Below the pieces are notes generated by a model, which ran no database searches, was not told the origin of the DNA, and saw only the letters and a program-made list of their open reading frames with translations. This document shows positions 17,127 through 24,817 of a stretch of 64,000 nt of DNA, piece after piece (positions within the stretch are counted from its first letter, which is position 1; every line of letters starts with the position of its first letter). Source of the DNA: Methanoculleus bourgensis MS2. GTDB lineage: Archaea; Halobacteriota; Methanomicrobia; Methanomicrobiales; Methanoculleaceae. The position numbers were made by a program, and so were the translations under genes. The DNA is taken from NCBI RefSeq assembly GCF_000304355.2, contig NC_018227.2, positions 496,001 through 560,000 on the forward strand, read 5' to 3'.

Positions 17127-17486
17127 CTACTCCTGCCCCTCGCCTGCCGCGTATGCCTGCAGCGCCTGGAGAATCCCTGTACCCAGGACCTCCTCTGCGC
17201 GCTCCCTGTAGCGCTCCGCCATGAGTTTGAGGAGTTGCGCCGTCCCTGCCGCCGTGGTCGATATACCGACCCGTTCTGCGCGGTGGATCAGCCCGTCCCG
17301 CTCCATCGACCCAAACCGGGGCAGGACATAGTAGTGGGGGATACTGAGGAATTCTGCGAGTTTTCGGGTTGTAGGGAAACGTATGGAGATGCCGTCAGGA
17401 GAAAAACTGATAGTTACCTGCCGGTCTTCTTCGAGGAGGATCCGGATAGCCGCATCGATTATCTCGTCATGCTCATGGATGGACAT
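17127..17486 (-). CDS. Small winged-helix-like protein
   Basis: 119 residues of unassigned family. The N-terminal part (HEHDEIIDAAIRILLEEDRQ) and a central stretch (TTRKLAEFLSIPHYYVLPRF, then GLIHRAERVGISTTAAGTAQ) read as a winged helix-turn-helix with a recognition helix near residues 40-60 and a wing near 65-80, as in small archaeal regulators. DNA binding is an inference. It is 49 bp downstream of the gene at 17536 and probably cotranscribed, with a palindrome upstream of both, so it could be a local regulator. Confidence 0.6.
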   Translation of the reverse strand: MSIHEHDEIIDAAIRILLEEDRQVTISFSPDGISIRFPTTRKLAEFLSIPHYYVLPRFGSMERDGLIHRAERVGISTTAAGTAQLLKLMAERYRERAEEVLGTGILQALQAYAAGEGQE

Positions 17487-17535
17487 CTGATCACAGAAGT
17501 ACTGGCGTTCGGGGGGAAAAAGGGGGTCGGTATGG

Positions 17536-17769
17536 TTACGCCGCCTCTTTCTTCATCTCGCCCCGCTCTTCTTCGGGCATCTCCTCGAGGTAGACGATCT
17601 CCGCCCCGACATCCTTTGCAATCGCTTCGAGTTCGACCTTCCTGAAGTGGACGCTCTCCACCTTCAGGTGCTTGTTCTCACCCTGTTCTTCGACGACGGC
17701 GACAACACGGAACCGGGGCTGTTTCACGCCGGTACCGATCTTCTGGCGCTCTCGTGCATAGATCTTCAT
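17536..17769 (-). CDS. Conserved small protein of unknown function (77 aa)
   Basis: 77 residues, mixed charged: MKIYARERQKIGTGVKQP, a predicted beta strand RFRVVAVVEE, KHLKVESVHFRKVELEAIAKDV, and an acidic then basic tail. I do not recognise the family. ATG 17769 is chosen over the in-frame ATG at 17787 because GGGAGGTGAT lies 6 nt before it. It is divergent from the Mo-storage-like gene at 17865 across a palindrome. Confidence 0.7.
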   Translation of the reverse strand: MKIYARERQKIGTGVKQPRFRVVAVVEEQGENKHLKVESVHFRKVELEAIAKDVGAEIVYLEEMPEEERGEMKKEAA

Positions 17770-17792
17770 CGTTTCATCACCTCCCAACCAAC

Positions 17793-17814
17793 TGGTATAG
17801 CTGCTGATATACCA
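17793..17814. promoter_or_regulatory. Palindrome in divergent promoter region
   Basis: TGGTATA (17793-17799) and TATACCA (17808-17814) are perfect inverted repeats with an 8-nt spacer, centre to centre 15 bp. It lies just upstream of the leftward gene at 17769, overlapping its likely TATA region, and about 50 bp before the rightward Mo-storage-like gene. The size fits a dimeric winged-helix operator. Its function is inferred. Confidence 0.5.
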
Positions 17815-17864
17815 CGAAGTTACTTAATACTTTTGCTACTCATACTGTAAGAGGAACACTTACC

Positions 17865-18671
17865 ATGACTGAGCGAATCGAGTTAGGATCGAAGTTACGG
17901 GGCGAGAGCCTGGTCCGGCGGGGCCTGATGCGAGAGACCGCCAGAGTCCGGCAGATCAGGATCATGCCGGACCTGAACGTGGTCAAGATCGGCGGCCACG
18001 GTGTCATCGATTACGGGCGGAAGGTTATCTACCCGCTGGTCGAAGAGATCGGAGAACTCTCCCGGGACCACAAGATCCTGGTCGCCACCGGTGGTGGTGT
18101 CCGGGTGCGTCACATTCTCGACGTCGGGATCGACCTTGGCATGCCGACGGGGGTGCTTGCAGAACTGGCGGGCAAGGTCAGCGAGCAGAACGCGATCATG
18201 ATGTCCCTCCTCTTCTCGAAGTATAACGGTGTTCGGATCCACACCACCGACCTCTTAAACCTCCCCTCCCTCATATCGCTCGGCATGCTGCCGGTCGTGC
18301 AGGGCACCCCGCCCTACGGGCTCTACGAGCACCCGCCGAAACTCGGCAGCATCCCGCCGCACCGGACCGATACCGGGGCCTTCCTGATGGCCGAGGTCGT
18401 GGGTGCGAAGAACTGCATCCTCGGGAAGAACGTGGACGGTCTCTACACTGAAGACCCGTTTGCGAACCCCGACGCCGAGTTCATCGCAGATATCACAGCC
18501 GAAGAACTCCTGGAGATGAATCTAGAGGATATGGTGCTTGAACCGATGGCGGTCGAGCTGCTCCGGGACGCCGTTCACGTCAAAGAGATCAAGGTGGTGA
18601 ACGCTCATGTGCCCGGGAACATCACCAAGGCCATGAACGGTGAGCGTGTCGGCACCCTGATCCGGGCCTGA
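17865..18671 (+). CDS. Molybdenum/tungsten storage protein homologue (amino-acid-kinase fold)
   Basis: 268 residues. The sequence tracks the Azotobacter Mo-storage subunits MosA/MosB: LNVVKIGGHGVIDYG, ILVATGGGVRVRHILDVGIDLGMPTG, PPYGLYEHPPKLGSIPPHRTDTGAFLMAE, NVDGLYTEDP and VVNAHVPGNITKAMNGERVGTLIR. Those proteins form cage-like hexamers that use ATP to pack polyoxomolybdate or tungstate clusters. The UMP-kinase-like ATP fold alone could mean another kinase, but the RTDTGAF region and setting among tungstate transporters favour storage. A single gene is present, so a homo-oligomer is inferred. TTAATACT near 17822 may be its TATA box. Confidence 0.82.
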   Translation: MTERIELGSKLRGESLVRRGLMRETARVRQIRIMPDLNVVKIGGHGVIDYGRKVIYPLVEEIGELSRDHKILVATGGGVRVRHILDVGIDLGMPTGVLAELAGKVSEQNAIMMSLLFSKYNGVRIHTTDLLNLPSLISLGMLPVVQGTPPYGLYEHPPKLGSIPPHRTDTGAFLMAEVVGAKNCILGKNVDGLYTEDPFANPDAEFIADITAEELLEMNLEDMVLEPMAVELLRDAVHVKEIKVVNAHVPGNITKAMNGERVGTLIRA

Positions 18672-18756
18672 AAGCCCGGAGTCAACCCATTTTAATTAAT
18701 CCCGGAGATGTCTTCTTAAATCTTGTGTGCGGATCTGTAGAGGGGCGAACGATTAC

Positions 18757-19455
18757 ATGACCCTCTACCTTGGCATCGACGATACTGATACCCGCGAGTC
18801 CCGGGGGACCGGACGGCTCGCCCGCATGATTGCAGCAGAACTCGCCCGGTCATACGTGGTGACAGGGGTGACCCGGCACCAGCTCTTCATCCACCCGTCC
18901 ATCCCGTATACCTCGCAGAACAGTTGCGCGGTCATCCACATCCAGGATGCGGATAACGGGACAGGTGCCGACGTCTTCTCGGCCGCAAAGGAACTGATGC
19001 TCTCCGACTTCATCGAGGGGAGCGATCCCGGCATCTGCGTCGCCGCCGCCCGGGAGATCGGGAGTGACCTCCGCGGTTTCGGGTTCTCGGCGAAGAAGAG
19101 TGTCGTGACACAGGACCAGGCGCGGGCGCTTGCGAGGGCGGCAGGGGTCTGCCTCGAGGGGCTTGGCGGCACCGAAGACGGCGTGATCGGTGCGCTCGCC
19201 GGCATCGGCCTTGCCGCATCCGGAAACGACGGCCGGTTCGTCGTTAAGGGAGCGACCCGGAGCCTTCACGGCACCCAGACAGTCGCCGCAATCCTCGCCT
19301 CAGGCGTCGACCAGGTCATGACGCGCGATGGCACGGCGATCGACAAGGGTCTCGTGGCGCTCAAGAAGTTCCCAAAGCCCGCCTTCATCGGGGGGAAGGC
19401 GGTCCTCTTTGTCGAGCCCGACGGCGATCTATACCGCGATATCGTGGTCGGGTGA
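18757..19455 (+). CDS. GIDDTD-domain protein (TiaS-like N-terminal domain)
   Basis: 232 residues from ATG 18757. The N-terminal YLGIDDTDTRESRGTGRLAR matches the GIDDTD signature of the kinase-like domain of TiaS, the archaeal tRNA-Ile2 agmatinylcytidine synthetase. TiaS itself is much longer and ends in a zinc ribbon; both that and the ferredoxin-like middle are missing, so this is a stand-alone relative of unknown role. GAGGGG 12 nt upstream is a distant ribosome binding site. It sits between the storage-protein gene and a tupABC operon, so a role in metal-oxyanion use is possible but unproven. Confidence 0.75.
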   Translation: MTLYLGIDDTDTRESRGTGRLARMIAAELARSYVVTGVTRHQLFIHPSIPYTSQNSCAVIHIQDADNGTGADVFSAAKELMLSDFIEGSDPGICVAAAREIGSDLRGFGFSAKKSVVTQDQARALARAAGVCLEGLGGTEDGVIGALAGIGLAASGNDGRFVVKGATRSLHGTQTVAAILASGVDQVMTRDGTAIDKGLVALKKFPKPAFIGGKAVLFVEPDGDLYRDIVVG

Positions 19456-19526
19456 GGGTGGGAGGTTCCTCCCGGGAGGGGGCTTCCGCCCCATCTCCCA
19501 GCAAATCCATTTAAGTTCAGCATTTT

Positions 19527-19582
19527 TTAACTACTTTTGTTTAACTGTTTAACTCTCGATATAAAACTATCACATTTAATTA
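19527..19582 (+). promoter_or_regulatory. Promoter region of second tupABC operon
   Basis: TTAACT occurs three times (19527-19532, 19541-19546, 19549-19554) upstream of AT-rich TATA candidates (GATATAAA at about 19558, and TTTAATTAT at about 19574-19582, some 30-38 bp before the start). The repeats could bind a regulator; this is inferred from position. Confidence 0.4.
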
Positions 19583-19611
19583 TCTGAAGTCCGATACTTG
19601 AATTGAACGTT

Positions 19612-20544
19612 ATGAGAATACGAACCCTTTTTGCCGTTGCGACCGTCATGGTCGCTCTCCTGCTGATCTGCGGGTGTACCGGGACGACACAGCCCGATAC
19701 TCCTGTCGATACTGAGAAGCAGCAGCTGCGTATCGCCACGACGACCAGTCTTTATGACACCAAACTTCTTGACCGCCTCAGCGCGATATTTGAAGAGGAG
19801 CACAACGCCGAGGTGCTGATTGTCTCTGCCGGAACCGGCAAGGCAATCGAGTACGGGCAGCGGGGCGACGTCGACGTCCTGATGGTGCATGACCGTGCGC
19901 GTGAAGATGTCTTCCTCGCTGACGGCTACGGGACCAACCGGCGTGTCTTTGCCTACAACTACTTCATCATCGTAGGACCGGAGTCCGACCCGGCAGCCAT
20001 CAAGGGCCTGCAGCCCGAAGAGGCGTTCACTGCCATCCGTGAGAAGGGAATGGCCGGTGATGCGGACGTAATCTTTGTCTCACGCGGCGACGCCTCGGGC
20101 ACACACTCCAAGGAGAAGGCTATCTGGAAGGGCGCCGGATTCAACTACTCCACTGACGTGCAGGGCTCCGGCGACTGGTACCAGGAGGCCGGGACGGGCA
20201 TGGGTGCGACCCTCTCGATGACCAACGAGAAGCAGGCCTACGCCCTCTCTGACATCGGCACCTACCTCGCTTACAAGGGCGACCTTGACCTCGTGACGCT
20301 CGTGGACGAGGGCGACATCCTGCTCAACGTCTACTGTGCCATGCAGATCAACCCTGAGAAGTACCCCGACATCAACAGCACCATCGCCAAGGACTGGATC
20401 AACTTCATGATCTCTGACGATGTGCAGAAGGAGATCGCCTCCTTTGGTGTCGACCAGTACGGCCAGCCGCTCTTCTACGCCGCCCAGGACGACTGGGAGA
20501 AGATCGGCGTAACCCTGGCTGAAGTGACGGACCCGGTTCTGTGA
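19612..20544 (+). CDS. tupA: Tungstate-binding lipoprotein TupA
   Basis: 310 residues. A signal segment ends in lipobox LICGC, followed by a short polar spacer and RIATTTSLYDTKLLD with the TTTS motif. YGQRGDVDVLMVHD, VSRGDASGTHSKEKA and SMTNEKQAYALSD follow the family. It lacks the C-terminal cysteine tail of the two copies near 6-8 kb and is clearly more divergent from them, so it is not a recent duplicate. ATG 19612 is preferred to TTG 19603 because it begins the signal peptide. It opens the second tupABC operon. Confidence 0.92.
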   Translation: MRIRTLFAVATVMVALLLICGCTGTTQPDTPVDTEKQQLRIATTTSLYDTKLLDRLSAIFEEEHNAEVLIVSAGTGKAIEYGQRGDVDVLMVHDRAREDVFLADGYGTNRRVFAYNYFIIVGPESDPAAIKGLQPEEAFTAIREKGMAGDADVIFVSRGDASGTHSKEKAIWKGAGFNYSTDVQGSGDWYQEAGTGMGATLSMTNEKQAYALSDIGTYLAYKGDLDLVTLVDEGDILLNVYCAMQINPEKYPDINSTIAKDWINFMISDDVQKEIASFGVDQYGQPLFYAAQDDWEKIGVTLAEVTDPVL

Positions 20545-20609
20545 GCCGGTCTCTTCACTCCAATCCCTACCCATTTTTCCCCCTGGCAAACCACAATTAG
20601 GAGCAGAGC

Positions 20610-21311
20610 ATGTACGAGATCATCGAGGGATTTCTGGAGGCGGTCGAGCTCATCATCACGCTTGACCCCGACGTGATGGCTATCTCTGCAAGGAGCGTCA
20701 TCATCTCATTCACCGCAACCATCTTCGCCACCATGATCGCCGTCCCGCTCGGCGCCGCGATCAACTTCGGCACGTTCCGCGGGAAAAAGAGCCTCATCAA
20801 TCTGATCCAGACCCTCTACGCTCTGCCGACGGTCATCGTCGGACTCCTCATATTCCTGCTGATATCCCGTGTTGGGCCGTTTGGGTTTATGCGGCTGCTC
20901 TTCACCCCGACCGCGATGATCATCGCACAGACGGTGCTTGTCCTGCCGATCATGACCGGGCTCACGATCTCTGCGCTCTCGGGGGTCGATCCGGTCATCA
21001 GGGATACCCTCCACTCGCTTGGGGCGACACGTCTCCAGTTTCTCGTAAACATCATGAAGGAAGCGCGGTTTGCGATCCTTGCGACCGTCGCGGTCGGGTT
21101 TGGGCGGGCGATATCAGAGGTCGGGGCGGCGATCCTGGTCGGCGGCAACATCATGGCGTCGTCCTTCATGAGTTCGACCCGTGTGCTGACAACGGCGATA
21201 TCCCTTGAGACATCGATGGGAAATATCCCTAAGTCCATCGCGCTCGGTATCATCCTTCTCGTGATCGCTCTCGGCGTCAATCTCATCATAACCACGATAC
21301 AGCACCGGTGA
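20610..21311 (+). CDS. tupB: Tungstate ABC transporter permease TupB
   Basis: 233 residues, about five membrane segments, with the permease coupling region LHSLGATRLQFLVNIMKEARF. It aligns end to end with the TupB at 8092, including YALPTVIVGLLIFLLISRVGPFGF. TAGGAG lies 6 nt upstream of ATG 20610. It is 65 bp after tupA and 4 bp before tupC. It forms the membrane channel of this tungstate importer. Confidence 0.93.
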   Translation: MYEIIEGFLEAVELIITLDPDVMAISARSVIISFTATIFATMIAVPLGAAINFGTFRGKKSLINLIQTLYALPTVIVGLLIFLLISRVGPFGFMRLLFTPTAMIIAQTVLVLPIMTGLTISALSGVDPVIRDTLHSLGATRLQFLVNIMKEARFAILATVAVGFGRAISEVGAAILVGGNIMASSFMSSTRVLTTAISLETSMGNIPKSIALGIILLVIALGVNLIITTIQHR

Positions 21312-21315
21312 TCCC

Positions 21316-22398
21316 ATGATTGAACTTATCGACGTCTCAAAGAGGTTTGGTGATACGGTGGTGCTTCGCGGCGTCACCGCGCGGGTCGAGCGTGGAGAGA
21401 TCTTTGCGGTCATCGGGCCGAGCGGGTCCGGGAAGTCGACCCTGCTGCGTCTCATCAACCTTCTCGACAGACCGGGGGGAGGAAAGATCCGGGTCAACGG
21501 TGTCGACATCCACGCCGAGAAGGAGCAGCGTCTCCGGATCCGCCGGATGATGGGGATGGTCTTCCAGAAACCCGCCGCTTTCAACTCAACCGTCTACGAA
21601 AACATTGCAGTCGGTCTCAGGTTCCGGGGGACGGGTGAGGGTGTGATCCGCGAGAAGGTCAGGGACGCCCTCGATGTGGTCGGGCTTGCCGGCTACGAGG
21701 AGCGGAGAGCGCGGACGCTCTCGGGCGGGGAGATGCAGCGGGTGGCTCTTGCGCGGGCGATGGTGATCGAGCCGGAGGTCCTGCTGATGGACGAGCCGAC
21801 CGCGAACCTCGACCCGGTCTCGGTCGGGATGATCGAGGAACTGGTGCTCCGCATCAACCGCGACCTCGGCACGACGATCGTGATCTCGACCCATGATATG
21901 TACCAGGGGCAGCGGCTCGCCCACCGGATCGGGGTGCTGATGGATGGTGCGTTTGCGCAGGTAGGGACGCCCCGGGAGGTCTTCACCGTGCCTGCGAGCC
22001 GGGAGGTTGCGCGGTTCGTCGGTATCGAGAATATCATCGAAGGGGTCGTTGTGGCCGCCGGGAACGGCAAATCCGCCATCGATGTCGGCGGCATCCCCAT
22101 CCGGGCGGTATCGCCGCTTCCCCCGGGGGAGGATGTCTGCCTCTGCATCAGGTCCGAGGACCTGCGGATCGTGCAACCGGATGGGGGAGGTGTCCCCGGT
22201 GGGAACAGCCTCCCCGGCACCGTGACGTCTATTGCGCCGCGCGGCCCGTTCAGCAGGGTGACGGTCGACTGCGGGTTTGTGCTCTCGTCCATCCTCTCGT
22301 GGAAGGCGGTGGACAGTCTGGGTATCAGGGAAGGCAGCCGGGTCGTTGTTTCGTTTGCGCCTGAGGCGGTCCACGTCGTCGGGGCGGCGCAGGGCTGA
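21316..22398 (+). CDS. tupC: Tungstate ABC transporter ATP-binding protein TupC
   Basis: 360 residues. Walker A GPSGSGKST near residues 34-42, signature LSGGEMQ, Walker B VLLMDEP, D-loop ANLDP and H-loop ISTHDM are all intact. The C-terminal part from VGIENIIEG is a TOBE-like regulatory region as in the TupC at 8792. It energises tungstate import through the TupB encoded just upstream. Confidence 0.93.
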   Translation: MIELIDVSKRFGDTVVLRGVTARVERGEIFAVIGPSGSGKSTLLRLINLLDRPGGGKIRVNGVDIHAEKEQRLRIRRMMGMVFQKPAAFNSTVYENIAVGLRFRGTGEGVIREKVRDALDVVGLAGYEERRARTLSGGEMQRVALARAMVIEPEVLLMDEPTANLDPVSVGMIEELVLRINRDLGTTIVISTHDMYQGQRLAHRIGVLMDGAFAQVGTPREVFTVPASREVARFVGIENIIEGVVVAAGNGKSAIDVGGIPIRAVSPLPPGEDVCLCIRSEDLRIVQPDGGGVPGGNSLPGTVTSIAPRGPFSRVTVDCGFVLSSILSWKAVDSLGIREGSRVVVSFAPEAVHVVGAAQG

Positions 22399-22470
22399 GC
22401 GCGGTTTACTCTACTACCGGTGCTGCTGCATCCGGCGTGCCACCGATACCCATCTACCGGGACTGCCGCC

Positions 22471-23847
22471 TCACTCCTGCGCTGCAAGGTGCTCCCGCAC
22501 CCCGGCAAGGTAGCGGTCCAGCCGCCGCCTGAACTCACGGCGGTCAAGCGCCCTGGTTTCGTGGCCGGAGAGTTGCATGATCCGGTCGGCCTGCGCGATG
22601 AGGATATCGAGCGACGAGGCGGCGAAGAGGATCGTCGTCTCCCCGAAGACCTCGCGCCGGGTGGCAAGCAGGGTGGCAAGCGGCGTCACCCCGTCGCCCT
22701 GGAGGCAGCCCGGCACCAGCAGGTTGGTCGCGGCACGGTCTTCGTCGAGGATGAGGAGCGGCGCGGCGGTCCGAAGCGCGGTCTGGATCTCGTGCGCCAT
22801 CACAAGCGACCCGCTCCCCTGGCCGAAGGCGGCCCGGGGCTCTCCCCCGACGCCTGGCGGGAGGCGGGAGAAGAAGAGGCTGACGTCAGCCCCGGAGAGA
22901 CCCCGTTCGCCCGCATCGGCCCGGGCAACCCCGTTGACGCTGACCAGGAGTTCCCGCCCGTCCCCGGCGGCGTGGTCGTCCTGCCCGGCGATGATCGCAT
23001 GGAGGAGGGTGCTCTTTCCTTCGGCGTTTGAGCCCGCGACAGCGAAGACCTCCCGCTGCCTGATCCCAAGCCCAGTCACGACCCTGCCGCTCCCGGCGAG
23101 TTCGACCTCGACCGGGTCGAGTTCCTGCGGGCACCGGAAGGGCACGTGCACACCCTCCTTCGGCCCGGCGATACGGTGGTGACACCGGAACCGGGTGAAC
23201 CGGCGGGCCGGCCGCGTGCCGTCGGCGACGAACGCGACAAGCCCCACACCGGGAAGGGCACGCCGGAGCGCCTTCTGGTCGATGGAGAGGTCCCGCGCCG
23301 CAGTGAGGTCCCGGTCAGGCACCCGGCGCACGACGCGGTCAAGTGCATCGAGGAGTGCCAGGAAGCGCTCTTCGAGTTCAAGGATACGTGCCGGTGTGGG
23401 CGCGCCGGGGTATGGGAGCGCGCCCCTGACAACGAGGTGGACGCCGTCGCCGTCGATCCGGTTCCCGTGGTCAGGCCGCCAGAGGTCGGTACCGATGGCG
23501 CTTCGTGATGCGGTCAGCGTCACCGGCTCGATGTTCGGCAGGCAGTGGCCGGGGTGCTCGGTCCCGGTCCCTGCTATCGGGCCGAGATCACGTTCGCCGT
23601 GGACCGCCGCCTTGATCGCCTCGATGATGACACCGACCGTCCCGTCGCCGCCGGGACCGGGCCCTGGCACCGGTGCCGTGAGCAGGGCCGGGATACTGAA
23701 CCGGAGCGCCGTTCCGTCGAGCGATCTGACGAGGTAGGTGTTGACGAGATTCCTGATCGCCGGGTAGTCGATGCGTGCCCGGCCATCCCCGGGGCCCGGG
23801 AGGATCCGGTGAATCTCGTCCTGCCAGGAGTCGCCTCTTCTGCTCAT
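22471..23847 (-). CDS. Predicted ATPase of the ABC class
   Basis: 458 residues from ATG 23847 (an 81-bp longer form from 23928 is less likely). It matches the stand-alone ABC-class ATPase family (COG3044, Pfam ABC_ATPase). Landmarks are SRRGDSWQDEIHRILPGPGDGRARIDYPAI at the N-terminus, a Walker A GSNAEGKST around residue 285, an ABC-like segment RGLSGADVSLFFSRLPPG, and Walker B LLILDEDRAATNLLVPG. No membrane segments are seen. The cellular role is unknown; the family often carries this unusual DEDRAATN motif. Confidence 0.82.
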   Translation of the reverse strand: MSRRGDSWQDEIHRILPGPGDGRARIDYPAIRNLVNTYLVRSLDGTALRFSIPALLTAPVPGPGPGGDGTVGVIIEAIKAAVHGERDLGPIAGTGTEHPGHCLPNIEPVTLTASRSAIGTDLWRPDHGNRIDGDGVHLVVRGALPYPGAPTPARILELEERFLALLDALDRVVRRVPDRDLTAARDLSIDQKALRRALPGVGLVAFVADGTRPARRFTRFRCHHRIAGPKEGVHVPFRCPQELDPVEVELAGSGRVVTGLGIRQREVFAVAGSNAEGKSTLLHAIIAGQDDHAAGDGRELLVSVNGVARADAGERGLSGADVSLFFSRLPPGVGGEPRAAFGQGSGSLVMAHEIQTALRTAAPLLILDEDRAATNLLVPGCLQGDGVTPLATLLATRREVFGETTILFAASSLDILIAQADRIMQLSGHETRALDRREFRRRLDRYLAGVREHLAAQE

Positions 23848-23945
23848 GGCTTCTCGTACCAGGTACTGGTATCCCGGGCCACAAGGCTCTTTCTTGTGGC
23901 TCTCTTCCCTGATCTTATATATCCACAACGCCCACCATTTCTAGC

Positions 23946-24731
23946 ATGGAACTGACAGTCCTCGCTAGCGGGAGCAAAGGAAACTGCACCTGTATCCGGG
24001 GGGAGCGGGGTGCGCTGCTCATCGACGTGGGGCTCTCAGCCCGGGAGACTCTTCGCCGCCTCGCAAACGCCGGTGAGGACGCATCGACGATCGAAGGGAT
24101 CCTTGTCACTCACGAGCACATCGACCACATAAAAGGGGTTGATGTGCTGGCGCGGAGGCTCAAGGTGCCCGTCTACGCGACCGCCGGGACGCTTGAAGTG
24201 TTCTACGAGAAATACGGCCCGACATCGGCCGAGGTCAGGCGGTGCAGGTACGGTGAATCGTTCTCTGTAGGCGACTTCCAGGTCGAGCCCTTCGCCGCCT
24301 CCCATGACGCCCGGGAACCCTGCGGGTTCTCTGTCACCGAGGGCGACCTCCGTGTCGGGTGCTGCACCGATACCGGCACCGTCACGGCAACCATGTTCGA
24401 CCGACTTGCGTCCTGTGACGCTGTCCTCCTGGAGAGCAACCACTGCCCCCAGATGCTCGAGAACGGCCCGTACCCAGCATTTTTAAAGAGCCGGATACGC
24501 TCAAGCCACGGGCACCTCTCAAACCCTGATGCCGCCCGCTGCCTCCAGAGGCTCGCCGACCACATCCACGTGGCGATGCTTGCCCACCTAAGCGAGATCA
24601 ACAACACGCAGGAGAAAGCGCTCCTCTCCGCGCTTGAGGGGCTCGGGTTCTACTCAGACCAGGTTGCGGTCACTGTGGCAGAACAGAACCCGGGCCCGGA
24701 GCACCCCGAGTCCTGCGGCTTCCGGCTCTGA
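23946..24731 (+). CDS. Metallo-beta-lactamase-fold hydrolase
   Basis: 261 residues. The metal-binding THEHIDH motif is at 55-61, with further ligands in ASHDA (about 120), CTDTGTV (about 141) and a C-terminal SHGHLS/HLSEIN region. Overall it resembles the YycJ-like branch, phosphodiesterase-type enzymes or 5'-3' exonuclease-like proteins of the superfamily; the substrate is unknown. CTTATATAT at 23914-23922 is 28 bp before the ATG, so the message is probably leaderless. It is divergent from the ABC-class ATPase. Confidence 0.85.
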   Translation: MELTVLASGSKGNCTCIRGERGALLIDVGLSARETLRRLANAGEDASTIEGILVTHEHIDHIKGVDVLARRLKVPVYATAGTLEVFYEKYGPTSAEVRRCRYGESFSVGDFQVEPFAASHDAREPCGFSVTEGDLRVGCCTDTGTVTATMFDRLASCDAVLLESNHCPQMLENGPYPAFLKSRIRSSHGHLSNPDAARCLQRLADHIHVAMLAHLSEINNTQEKALLSALEGLGFYSDQVAVTVAEQNPGPEHPESCGFRL

Positions 24732-24817
24732 CCGGCCGATTGCATCGGGCATCTTCTTTTGCGGCCCATGAGGCAAGTATGGTCTCACGCGAGGGGGCGA
24801 GCCCGGCCCACTCAGCC

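Noticed and set aside
17865-18671. Annotating the storage homologue as UMP kinase (pyrH)
   Set aside because: The RTDTGAF and VNAHVPG segments and the N-terminal extension follow MosA/MosB rather than PyrH, and the neighbourhood is metal transport.
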